From Cytobacillus eiseniae (GTDB lineage: Bacteria; Bacillota; Bacilli; Bacillales; Cytobacillaceae), in assembly GCF_017874625.1 (NCBI RefSeq), contig NZ_JAGIKZ010000001.1, positions 310,001 to 374,000 of the forward strand: 64,000 nucleotides of DNA, in the 5' to 3' direction. Within the stretch, counting starts at the first letter, position 1. Every line of letters starts with the position of its first letter. Under the pieces are notes generated by a model. It saw only the letters and a list, made by a program, of their open reading frames with translations. It searched no databases and was not told the DNA's origin. This document shows positions 7,771 through 15,452 of the stretch, piece after piece. A program made the position numbers and the translations under genes.

Positions 7771-8670
7771 ATGAGCAAGATGAAAAAAATGGGTAGTTCG
7801 TTACGAAAGTGGACAGTGGCCAGAAAAATTGTCCAATTCTCAATCATTGCTCTTTTTCTCTCGCCACTTATTTTTGCTGTAGTAGAAGGAGATCATTTTT
7901 TCTTTGGTTCACTCGGATCATCTACTTTTATTGGGATTGTATTATCAGATCCATTTGCAGCTTTACAAGTAATTTTAGCTTCGAAAAAAATAAATATTGG
8001 CTATCTTTCGGGAGCAATGATTATCTTCCTTTTTTACTTTATTGTCAGCGGAAGAGTGTTCTGCAGCTGGGTTTGTCCTGTAAACACACTATTAGAACTA
8101 ACTGAAAAGTTACGAAAATATATAAAGGTTCCCGACAAAATATACAATCGTCACATAAAAAAGCAGCTGGCACTTGCTGTTTTAGTATTATCATTTATTG
8201 TTGGTGTACCAGTATTTGAGCTGGTTTCTCCAATTGGTTTTACAGTAAAGAATGCATTATTCACCTTTGGTATTGGTATTTGGATCATCCTAGCAATCGT
8301 ATTATTTGAATTGCTCATTTCAAAGCGAGGATGGTGTCGTTATTTTTGCCCATTAGGTGGGTTCTACCAATCATTCGGAGAAGCAGGCGTATTTAATGTA
8401 AAGTTTGATCATGATGCATGTGTTGGCTGTGATACATGTCGTTCAGTGTGCTTTGCTGATCCAGTTATTTTAGAACCAGGAATTTATAGGGAAAGTAAGT
8501 TTGTAGTTTCAGGTGATTGTAGTCTTTGTGGGGCATGTGTTGATCATTGTCCATTTAACGCACTGAAGATTACCGCTCAACTGCCAACTTCTCGTGCAAA
8601 GGAAGATAGCGAATTAAATCGGGAAAGACAGGAAAAGGAAAGATTTGCAAAATGGTATAATATTAGTTGA
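7771..8670 (+). CDS. napH: NapH-type membrane quinol dehydrogenase iron-sulfur protein
   Basis: A 299-aa protein with four hydrophobic helices and the family motifs WTVARKIVQ (N-terminus) and CSWVCPVNTL, then a cytoplasmic tail with two ferredoxin clusters (CVGCDTCRSVC and CSLCGACVDHCP). NapH takes electrons from menaquinol and works with NapG. No napC appears in the cluster, so NapGH is the likely quinol route (inference). ATG 7771 is used, but GTTAGGA fits ATG 7780 (MKKMGSS) better. It ends the nap cluster, followed by a terminator. Confidence 0.9.
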   Translation: MSKMKKMGSSLRKWTVARKIVQFSIIALFLSPLIFAVVEGDHFFFGSLGSSTFIGIVLSDPFAALQVILASKKINIGYLSGAMIIFLFYFIVSGRVFCSWVCPVNTLLELTEKLRKYIKVPDKIYNRHIKKQLALAVLVLSFIVGVPVFELVSPIGFTVKNALFTFGIGIWIILAIVLFELLISKRGWCRYFCPLGGFYQSFGEAGVFNVKFDHDACVGCDTCRSVCFADPVILEPGIYRESKFVVSGDCSLCGACVDHCPFNALKITAQLPTSRAKEDSELNRERQEKERFAKWYNIS

Positions 8671-8679
8671 ATCATTTTT

Positions 8680-8708
8680 AGGCAGAACCAATTGGTTTTG
8701 CCTTTTCT
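8680..8708 (+). terminator. Intrinsic terminator of the nap operon
   Basis: AGGCAGAACC (8680-8689), loop AATT, GGTTTTGCCT (8694-8703), then TTTCT. The 10-bp stem has one G-U pair. It lies 10 bp after napH. Confidence 0.85.
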
Positions 8709-8787
8709 ATTATAGTCTATTAAATGGGAACCTTTTTCCAACCCAGTCGTATAGGATAGTAGACAAAAATGCAAATGAGGTGGAGGA

Positions 8788-9534
8788 ATGGATAAGACAC
8801 GAATGATTAAGGTATCCAATCTATCAAAAAGATATGGCTCCTTTCATGCCGTGAAAAATGTGAATTTAGATATACAAAAAGGAGAGCTCTTTTGTTTCTT
8901 AGGCCCTAATGGGGCTGGAAAAACAACGACAATTAAAATGATGACAGGTCTCCTTGAACCAGGGAGTGGAGAGATTGAAATAGCTGGTACGAATATTTGG
9001 AAAGAACCGATTGAAGCAAAAAAGAAAATGGCGTATATTCCTGATCATCCAATTCTTTATCCAAAACTTACTGGCAGAGAGTTTTTAAAGTTTATTGGAA
9101 GTGTCTATCAAATTGACCAACAAGTCTTTGAAGAACGAGTGGAGAAGTATCTCTCATTATTTCAACTAGAGGAGAGGGCGGATGAATTAATTGAATCTTA
9201 TTCACACGGAATGAAGCAAAAAATCAATCTCTGCGGTGCTTTTATCCATCAACCAGATGTCCTGTTTCTTGATGAACCAACTGTAGGATTGGATCCTAAA
9301 GGGGCAAAAACATTAAAAAACCTATTGCAATCCTTATCAAAGGAAGGCATGACTGTATTTATGTCAACACATATCCTAGAAATTGCAGAACAAATGTGTC
9401 ATAGGGTAGGAATTATTAATAAAGGAGAAATCATCGCGATTGGTACGATGGATGAATTAAAGGGGGGAAAGACACAAGCTACACTTGAGGATTTATTCCT
9501 AGAACTTACAGGTGACGAGAAGGTGGAAATATGA
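8788..9534 (+). CDS. ABC transporter ATP-binding protein
   Basis: A 248-aa ATPase with Walker A GPNGAGKTTT, signature SYSHGMKQK (a divergent form of LSGGQ), Walker B VLFLDEPTVGLDPKG and switch STHILEI. The PDHPILYPKLTGREF segment is typical of the EcsA/YthP-like exporter group. It energises the membrane partner encoded next, with which it overlaps by 4 bp (ATGA). AGGTGGAGGA precedes the ATG. The substrate is unknown. Confidence 0.9.
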   Translation: MDKTRMIKVSNLSKRYGSFHAVKNVNLDIQKGELFCFLGPNGAGKTTTIKMMTGLLEPGSGEIEIAGTNIWKEPIEAKKKMAYIPDHPILYPKLTGREFLKFIGSVYQIDQQVFEERVEKYLSLFQLEERADELIESYSHGMKQKINLCGAFIHQPDVLFLDEPTVGLDPKGAKTLKNLLQSLSKEGMTVFMSTHILEIAEQMCHRVGIINKGEIIAIGTMDELKGGKTQATLEDLFLELTGDEKVEI

Positions 9535-11231
9535 CAAGGAATCTCATGCTTCTCTATTGGAATATGGGGAAAACTCAATTTAGAACAGCCCCAGATAATA
9601 CTAAAGTTGCTTTTGTTTTCATAACGATTGGTGCTTTGTTTATTACTGTCCTTTTCAGTTTTGCAATTGGTGGGATGGCTGTCTCATTGCCGCTGCATTT
9701 TTTTGAACCAATCATTCCCTATGTATTTTCTGCACTTTTGGCTTTTACTATTTTATTTGGTGTTCCACAAGTATTCAAAAATTTGTATGGCACGAATGAT
9801 CTAGCATTTTTATTTACACTGCCAATAAAAACAAAAAGTATTTATTGGGTCAAATTCCTACAAAGTTTTTTAGGTGTACCAGGAATTTTATGGGTAGTAT
9901 CTATTGTTCTCATAATGGTTTTTGGAATGGCTAGTCAAGCAAGCCTTATTTTCTATCCAGTAGCAATTATTGTTTCGCTTTTAATTATGCTGCTCGGTTT
10001 AAGTGTTGCTTATTTAATTAATTTGATGCTTATTCAGATTATACCTGTACATCGGGCAAAAGAATTAATGACTGCGATGAGCGCGATCGCGGGAATAATC
10101 GTGTATATTTTATTTCAACTTCCAAATTTATTGCATCAAAATAATAGAGATAATCAAATGGTAACGGAACTTCCGCAAATGCCTAAATGGCTCCCGATGG
10201 AATGGGGTGGGAGAAGCTTAATGGAAGCTCATAGTGGATCAAGTGGATTTATTCTCCCATTTATTTTGTTACTATTGTTTACAGGACTTCTGATTTTTCT
10301 ATCATCTTTACTAGTTGAAAAAGGATTTAGAACAGGCTGGATAAAGATGAATGATGGAAGTCGATCGAAAAAGAAACGAAAGCGAAAGAAAGTAAATGTT
10401 CAATTAAATCATCCAATCATTGCAATCGGAATAAAAGAATGGCGTGCCATTCAAAGAGATATGCGTGAATGGGTGACATTTTTGCCTTTCCTCATTTTTA
10501 TGATTTTTCCTTTTATTACAATTTTTAATAACGATGGGAGTAAAGAGTTTATTTTCAGTAATCCTGCGATATCTTGGATTGTATTACAAGGAATCTTCTT
10601 ATTTATGTTCACTTTCATGACAAGTGGTTTTTCTTCATCCGCAATCGCACGAGAAGCTTATTCGATTCATCTTTTGCGTATAATGCCATTAACAGGCTGG
10701 CAAATTGCTCTAGGAAAATTTTGGATCAATTGGTTAATCCCTGTAGTCATCCTATCAGTGTTAGAAGTAGTTGGTGGATTAATTTTTCAATGGAAATTAT
10801 TTGATATTTTTCTTGGCATTATCGTTGTATCAATTATGTCTTTAGGTATTACTGGCATTGGTCTTTGGATTGGTTCGATCGGTGCAAAATACAACCCAAA
10901 TAATCCACAAAATAGACTAGAAACGGGTGTATCCTTTTTATTAATGATTTTATCATTTTTGTATCTATTTATAGCTGCTTTCCCGTCACTCCTTGTCTTA
11001 ATCCCAACAGATACATTAAATCTATTCCAGGATGGGGAAAAGCCGATTGGAATTGTAGGCATGCTTTTTACAATGCTTAAATGGAAAGCTGCAAATATGG
11101 CCATTTTAACAGTTATTAGTGGGCTTATCACACTACTTATTTCAGTTGGAGTAGCAATATTTACATTATATTTAACTGTAATTCGTATCAATAAAGGGTT
11201 AACAATTAACTTTGTCACAAATAAAAAATAG
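9531..11231 (+). CDS. ABC transporter permease, large membrane subunit
   Basis: A 566-aa protein with some ten or more hydrophobic segments and a basic cytoplasmic loop (SRSKKKRKRKK) near the middle. It looks like the putative ABC_tran_2/YthQ-like membrane components that pair with the preceding ATPase type. The start overlaps the ATPase stop, so the two form one transporter. No substrate-binding protein is encoded nearby, which suggests an exporter. The cargo cannot be inferred. Confidence 0.8.
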   Translation: MTRNLMLLYWNMGKTQFRTAPDNTKVAFVFITIGALFITVLFSFAIGGMAVSLPLHFFEPIIPYVFSALLAFTILFGVPQVFKNLYGTNDLAFLFTLPIKTKSIYWVKFLQSFLGVPGILWVVSIVLIMVFGMASQASLIFYPVAIIVSLLIMLLGLSVAYLINLMLIQIIPVHRAKELMTAMSAIAGIIVYILFQLPNLLHQNNRDNQMVTELPQMPKWLPMEWGGRSLMEAHSGSSGFILPFILLLLFTGLLIFLSSLLVEKGFRTGWIKMNDGSRSKKKRKRKKVNVQLNHPIIAIGIKEWRAIQRDMREWVTFLPFLIFMIFPFITIFNNDGSKEFIFSNPAISWIVLQGIFLFMFTFMTSGFSSSAIAREAYSIHLLRIMPLTGWQIALGKFWINWLIPVVILSVLEVVGGLIFQWKLFDIFLGIIVVSIMSLGITGIGLWIGSIGAKYNPNNPQNRLETGVSFLLMILSFLYLFIAAFPSLLVLIPTDTLNLFQDGEKPIGIVGMLFTMLKWKAANMAILTVISGLITLLISVGVAIFTLYLTVIRINKGLTINFVTNKK

Positions 11232-11336
11232 ATATGAACAAGTTAGTATAAATGTTAAAATATAGTTTGATTTAAATAGTTTTTCATTTATTGAAAAGCG
11301 ATTACCAAACTATTTTTCGAAATTGAGGAAAAAGCA

Positions 11337-12518
11337 ATGACAAAGCATATTAAAAAAAATCTACTGACAATGCAAACATTTTATCTTTTAACCTTTTTTG
11401 GTACAGGAAGTCTTTATCCACTATTAAGTGTATATTTAAGTGATGTTGAAAAGTTAAACGGATACCAAATTGGGATTATTATGTCGATTAGTCCGATTAT
11501 TATGATTTTCTTTCAACCGATGTGGGGAATGTTATCGGATAAATTCAACAATCCGATTAAAATTCTTGTCTGTACAACTTTACTGGCAGGAACGTTTGGA
11601 CTTGGATATATTACATTTAGCGGTTATTATTTATTATTAATCATTGCCATTTGTGTAGCGATCTTTCAAAGTGCAATCATTCCAGTTTCAGATAGCTTAT
11701 CAATTAAATATACAGCTAAAGTAAAAGTGAATTATGGGAATATCCGTTTATTCGGTTCATTAGGTTTTGGTATTGCCGTATTTGTAATGGGAAGACTTTC
11801 TGAACTAAATCCAAAGATTATTTTTATTGCCTTCTTTATTTCTCTTTTACTCGGGAGTATATTTGCTTCGAAAATGCCCTCAGAAAAGAGCAGCAGAAAT
11901 CAAAATATTCTTAGTGGAGTAAAAGAGGTACTTTTTCACAAAAAGTTTCTCGTTTTCCTTGTAATTACCTTTCTAGTATTTGGGCCTAATTTAGCTAATA
12001 ATACATATTTTGGTCTTTTTATTGATGGAAGCGGAGGAACATATACAGGCATTGGAATTGCATTTTTGCTTGCTGTATTATCAGAAATTCCCTTTATGAA
12101 AGTAGCAGCAAGTTGGATTAGACGGATGGGCTTATTACAAGTTGCAACGATTGCAGGTGTGGTTTCACTTATCAGATGGCTTCTCTATTTTTTTGAACCG
12201 GACTTATGGATAATATACTCTACATCCATTCTGCAAGGGTTCTCGATTGGGCTCTTTATACCAGCAGGATTGCAATATATTCGTGATATTACTCCTATTC
12301 ATATTACAGCTACTGCTATTACCTTATATTCAGCGATTGGAAATGGGCTCGGCAACTGGTTCTGTACATTTATTGGTGGAATCATATTTGAGGAGTTCTC
12401 AATCTTTGCTGTCTATTTATTTTTCAGTGTATTAGCATTAGTCGGTGTTCTGTTAAGTATATGGTTATTGAAAGAGGAAAAATCAATTCAGAATGCCCAG
12501 GCAATAACAAGAGGGTAG
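11337..12518 (+). CDS. MFS transporter
   Basis: A 393-aa protein with about 12 transmembrane segments. The loop between helices 2 and 3, GMLSDKFNNPIKIL, is the major-facilitator signature. The overall pattern resembles the MFS_1_like / 3-phenylpropionate-transporter-like group (FFGTGSLYPLLSVYL near the start). GAGGAAAA precedes the ATG. It stands alone, about 105 bp after the ABC pair, and is followed by a terminator. Substrate unknown. Confidence 0.85.
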   Translation: MTKHIKKNLLTMQTFYLLTFFGTGSLYPLLSVYLSDVEKLNGYQIGIIMSISPIIMIFFQPMWGMLSDKFNNPIKILVCTTLLAGTFGLGYITFSGYYLLLIIAICVAIFQSAIIPVSDSLSIKYTAKVKVNYGNIRLFGSLGFGIAVFVMGRLSELNPKIIFIAFFISLLLGSIFASKMPSEKSSRNQNILSGVKEVLFHKKFLVFLVITFLVFGPNLANNTYFGLFIDGSGGTYTGIGIAFLLAVLSEIPFMKVAASWIRRMGLLQVATIAGVVSLIRWLLYFFEPDLWIIYSTSILQGFSIGLFIPAGLQYIRDITPIHITATAITLYSAIGNGLGNWFCTFIGGIIFEEFSIFAVYLFFSVLALVGVLLSIWLLKEEKSIQNAQAITRG

Positions 12519-12520
12519 GT

Positions 12521-12556
12521 ACGAAAAGAAGTTGCGAATCAGCAACTTCTTTTCGT
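12521..12556. terminator. Bidirectional terminator
   Basis: ACGAAAAGAAGTTGC (12521-12535) and GCAACTTCTTTTCGT (12542-12556) are perfect 15-bp arms with a 6-nt loop. The inner GAAGTTGC/GCAACTTC stem followed by TTTT can stop the MFS transcript, and the mirror image can stop the small minus-strand gene. Confidence 0.8.
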
Positions 12557-12570
12557 ATGAGGAAATTATA

Positions 12571-12705
12571 CTATTTATTATTTATACTTTTGGCAATTAG
12601 TTCTTTTACTTGATTGTATGATAAGCCTGAATGACGATTAAGCCTCTTAACTTCTTCAATATCGGTACCAACAACAGTATATCTCTTCGATTCTTTCTTA
12701 TTCAT
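12571..12705 (-). CDS. Small conserved-looking protein (44 aa), possibly spore-associated
   Basis: A short gene reading MNKKESKRYTVVGTDIEEVK, then RLNRHSGLSYNQVKELIAKS, then INNK. It has a strong GGAGGAATT site seven bases before its ATG, and a terminator follows. The GTDIEEVKRLN segment recalls the TD/TN-x-QEVKKQN unit of gamma-type small acid-soluble spore proteins, but the glutamine-rich repeats are missing, so a spore role is only a guess. It is divergent from the ydjO-like gene, with about 97 bp between the starts. Confidence 0.7.
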   Translation of the reverse strand: MNKKESKRYTVVGTDIEEVKRLNRHSGLSYNQVKELIAKSINNK

Positions 12706-12802
12706 TGACAATTCCTCCAATTAATCATGTGTCTCGATATCTACAAAATGTAGGTTATTTCTTCCAAAATTGACTATACTAAGGAAAAAGGGGGCGTTTG
12801 CT

Positions 12803-12991
12803 ATTTTTTTCAATCGTAGAAATCAGGATGATAAACCAGAAGTAGTTATGCTTGATACAGAAGTGTATGCCTGCAGCCAAGATAGCTGTAACGGTTGGAT
12901 GAGAAAAGAATTTGCTTCATCAGATTTAAAATGTCCTTTATGTGGCAATGATACAACTGCAGAAATGAGGGAATTGCCACAGATTGAATAA
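12803..12991 (+). CDS. YdjO-like zinc-ribbon protein (cold-inducible family), probable ATT start
   Basis: A 62-aa protein with two Cys pairs (CSQDSCNGWMRKEF and CPLCGND), the YdjO family pattern. Homologues I remember begin M-[FY]-F-x-[KR]-R, which aligns with IFFNRRN here. The codon at that point is ATT (12803-12805), placed about 8 bases after AAAAAGGGGGCG, a good ribosome site. No ATG, GTG or TTG lies at the right distance. The TTG at 12770 would precede the ribosome site and add unrelated residues. So a rare ATT start is likely. Molecular function unknown. Confidence 0.8.
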   Translation: MFFNRRNQDDKPEVVMLDTEVYACSQDSCNGWMRKEFASSDLKCPLCGNDTTAEMRELPQIE

Positions 12992-12998
12992 ACAGATG

Positions 12999-13035
12999 AG
13001 ACTGTTGTCAATGATGACAGCAGTCTATTTTCTCT
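12999..13035 (+). terminator. Intrinsic terminator after the ydjO-like gene
   Basis: AGACTGTTGTCA (12999-13010), loop ATGA, TGACAGCAGTCT (13015-13026) with one wobble, then ATTTTCTCTTT. Confidence 0.85.
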
Positions 13036-13203
13036 TTATAAATTTTCATTTTGCTGCCCTAATTCCTTTTCACTCTGAAGGACATTCGCTGTTTCGATGG
13101 AATGATGTTCATCCAGTGAGTTACCTCTGTATTTATAATCATTCGGAAAAAACTGATCTTTGCCCGTAGTCTCTTGCTGTCTTTTATTCGTTTGCTTTTT
13201 CAT
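13036..13203 (-). CDS. Small hydrophilic protein (55 aa), unknown
   Basis: It reads MKKQTNKRQQETTGKDQFFP then NDYKYRGNSLDEHHSIETAN, ending GQQNENL. The ATG has an AAAGGGGATG site upstream, and codon use looks coding. The F-x-P-x-DY-x-x-x-x-x-L-x-E pattern distantly recalls the YozQ/DUF4025 group, but I am not sure of this. It converges on the ydjO-like gene and shares its terminator region. No function can be assigned. Confidence 0.6.
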   Translation of the reverse strand: MKKQTNKRQQETTGKDQFFPNDYKYRGNSLDEHHSIETANVLQSEKELGQQNENL

Positions 13204-13270
13204 CGATTCATCCCCTTTTTAAAAACAACTACCTTATCAATAACATAACAAATTACTCGCTAGGTTATTC

Positions 13271-13313
13271 AAAAATAAAAAAATCATGCCCCTCCAAAAA
13301 ATGGAGAGACATG
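13271..13313 (-). terminator. Intrinsic terminator of pepF
   Basis: On the minus strand, CATGTCTCTCCA and TGGAGGGGCATG form a 12-bp stem with two wobble pairs around a T-rich loop, followed by a run of T. It lies immediately after the pepF stop. Confidence 0.85.
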
Positions 13314-13318
13314 CCTTT

Positions 13319-15133
13319 TTAATGATAGCTATTTTCTAATTCATCCACTAATGATCCGACATAAGCGACAGCTTTCCGGATAGGGTCTGGTTTTGTCATA
13401 TCGATACCTGCATGTAGTAATAGATCTTGTGGTTTCTTTGTTCCACCAGCTTTGAGAACATTTAGCCAGCGCTCAACTGCAGGTTGCCCTTCATCCTTTA
13501 TTTGCTGTGCCATTGCAGTAGAAGCTGTTAACCCAGCAGAATAAGTATAAGGATATAATCCCATATAATAGTGTGGCTGACGCATCCAAGTAAGGCTCGC
13601 ATATTCATCAATCTCAATAGCATCTCCCCAGAAGGATGACAGCACATCTGCTTTTTGATCACATAAGACTTTTGCTGTAAGGGGAGTTCCTTGTTCGGCA
13701 AGAGTGTACACTCGTCGTTGGAATTCGCCTTCTAATAAATGGGTAACGAAATTATGATAATACGTTCCTAATAGTTGTAAAATAACCCAGCGCTTCATTC
13801 GTGAATCATCGGTACCTGCCATTAAGTGTTGACCTAGAAGCAATTCATTCATTGTTGATGGAGCCTCGACAAAATAGGTAGAGGGACGTGTATTCATAAT
13901 CCGTTGATTTTTATTTGCTAAATAGAAATGACCAGCATGTCCTAGCTCGTGAGCAAGAACAAAGGCACCACGCATCGTATCTGTCCATGTAATCAAAATA
14001 TACGGATGTGAACCATATGGACTTGCACAAAAAGCTCCTGTTGATTTTCCAATATTATCAGCTAAATCAACCCATCTTTCTGATAATCCCTTTTCCATTA
14101 TTGCTGTATATTCAGGACCCATTATTTTTAGCGCTTCTAGGATCACTTTGCTTGCTTCTTCATATGTTGTCGCTGGATTGAAATCTGGATCCAAAGGTGC
14201 TTTTAAATCACAGAATTGCATGTGATCCAATCCTAATACTCGCTTTTTAAGCTTTGCAAATCTCTGCATATGTGGAGATAGTTCTTTTAAAATAATATCT
14301 AATTGATTATGATACATTTCTTTCGTTACATGCTGTGGAGCAAGCAGCATATCCGTAACTGATTCATATTTTCGAAGCTTAGCAATCGATACTTGCTTCT
14401 TAACTTCTGATGAATATACAGCAGCAAATGTATTTTTATACTGAATTAAAGAGTCTGAAAAGGAACGATAGGCATTTCTTCTTACGGTTGCATCTGCTGA
14501 AAATTCATATCTGTCTTCAAAAAGAGCAAAAGAATTAGGCAATTCATTTCCATCACCGTCAACAAAGTTAGAAAATTGCATATCTGCCAGTTTTCCGGAT
14601 TGATAGATCGCATATGGCGCAGCATGAACTTCTCCCAAAGCAGCAAGTGCTTCTTCTGTTTCAGGAGAAAGCTGATGTTTTTTAGTTTGTAATAAATCAT
14701 CTAATTGGTTTTTGAATGGAACTAACTGTGCATTTTCGGCTATGTATTGATCGAGCATGCCATCAGGTAAAGATAATAGCTCTGAATCAATAAAGGAAAG
14801 CGCAGCACTTGTTTTTGCTCTTAAAGAAGCAATTAGTGCCGAATTAGCTTGATTATTTGGATTTGTCCCATCTTCAGACTGACGTAAATTTGCATAAGTT
14901 CCTGCTTGAACTAGTCTTATCATGAGTTTCTCTTGTGCTAACAAACATTCAAGCAATATGGCTGAAGTATTTTTTAATTCGCCTTTAAACTTTTCAAACG
15001 AGGTTAAATCTTGTTCGATTGATTCAATTTCTCGCTTCCAGTCACTTTCATTAGCAAATAAATCGGTTACGTCCCATGTAAACTCTTCAGGTATTTCAGA
15101 ACGGCTCTGTCTTTTTTCAGCAGTTTTCACCAT
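13319..15133 (-). CDS. pepF: Oligoendopeptidase F
   Basis: A 604-aa M3-family zinc metallopeptidase. The active site is visible: HELGHAGHF (HEXXH), with the third zinc ligand in FVEAPSTMNE about 25 residues on. The N-terminal helical domain matches PepF. It cleaves short peptides in the cytoplasm. AAAGGAGGATT precedes the ATG. A second zinc peptidase gene lies upstream on the same strand, but a terminator-like stem and 319 bp separate them, so they are probably separate units. Confidence 0.95.
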   Translation of the reverse strand: MVKTAEKRQSRSEIPEEFTWDVTDLFANESDWKREIESIEQDLTSFEKFKGELKNTSAILLECLLAQEKLMIRLVQAGTYANLRQSEDGTNPNNQANSALIASLRAKTSAALSFIDSELLSLPDGMLDQYIAENAQLVPFKNQLDDLLQTKKHQLSPETEEALAALGEVHAAPYAIYQSGKLADMQFSNFVDGDGNELPNSFALFEDRYEFSADATVRRNAYRSFSDSLIQYKNTFAAVYSSEVKKQVSIAKLRKYESVTDMLLAPQHVTKEMYHNQLDIILKELSPHMQRFAKLKKRVLGLDHMQFCDLKAPLDPDFNPATTYEEASKVILEALKIMGPEYTAIMEKGLSERWVDLADNIGKSTGAFCASPYGSHPYILITWTDTMRGAFVLAHELGHAGHFYLANKNQRIMNTRPSTYFVEAPSTMNELLLGQHLMAGTDDSRMKRWVILQLLGTYYHNFVTHLLEGEFQRRVYTLAEQGTPLTAKVLCDQKADVLSSFWGDAIEIDEYASLTWMRQPHYYMGLYPYTYSAGLTASTAMAQQIKDEGQPAVERWLNVLKAGGTKKPQDLLLHAGIDMTKPDPIRKAVAYVGSLVDELENSYH

Positions 15134-15452
15134 AAATAATCCTCCTTTAAACTTTTATCATTTCGTGTCTCTAAATGATTATACAATAAAATATATACTT
15201 TTCAAAATATTTAAAATGAATTATAACATGTTAAAAAATGCGAAGAGTTTAAGATATCGGTAGAAATCTAATTGGTGATCTCTAATACATTGATCGTGAA
15301 GGGTGGAGATACTTTTGCGGGGGTAAAATCAGGCTTTATCTCTTGAAGTGTATGGAAGCGTAAAGTTAGGCCACGAACCGTTCCTGAGCTTCTAATTAAT
15401 CGGTAAAAGATCGCTTAGACCATAAAATCCAAGCGATCCTTTTTTCCACTAA
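15134..15452. other. Intergenic region with a terminator and possible gene remnant
   Basis: At 15409-15438, GATCGCTT and AAGCGATC form a stem with T runs on both sides, a likely terminator for the minus-strand peptidase upstream. Between 15290 and 15400 the plus strand holds short, frame-broken, protein-like stretches (for example GGDTFAGVKSGF and LEVYGSVKLGHEPF) that could be a decayed gene fragment. I do not recognise it and see no intact gene. Confidence 0.5.

Noticed and set aside
12984-13169. 61-aa plus-strand frame MNKQMRLLSMMTAVYF...
   Set aside because: It runs through the terminator of the ydjO-like gene and opposes a better-supported minus-strand small gene.
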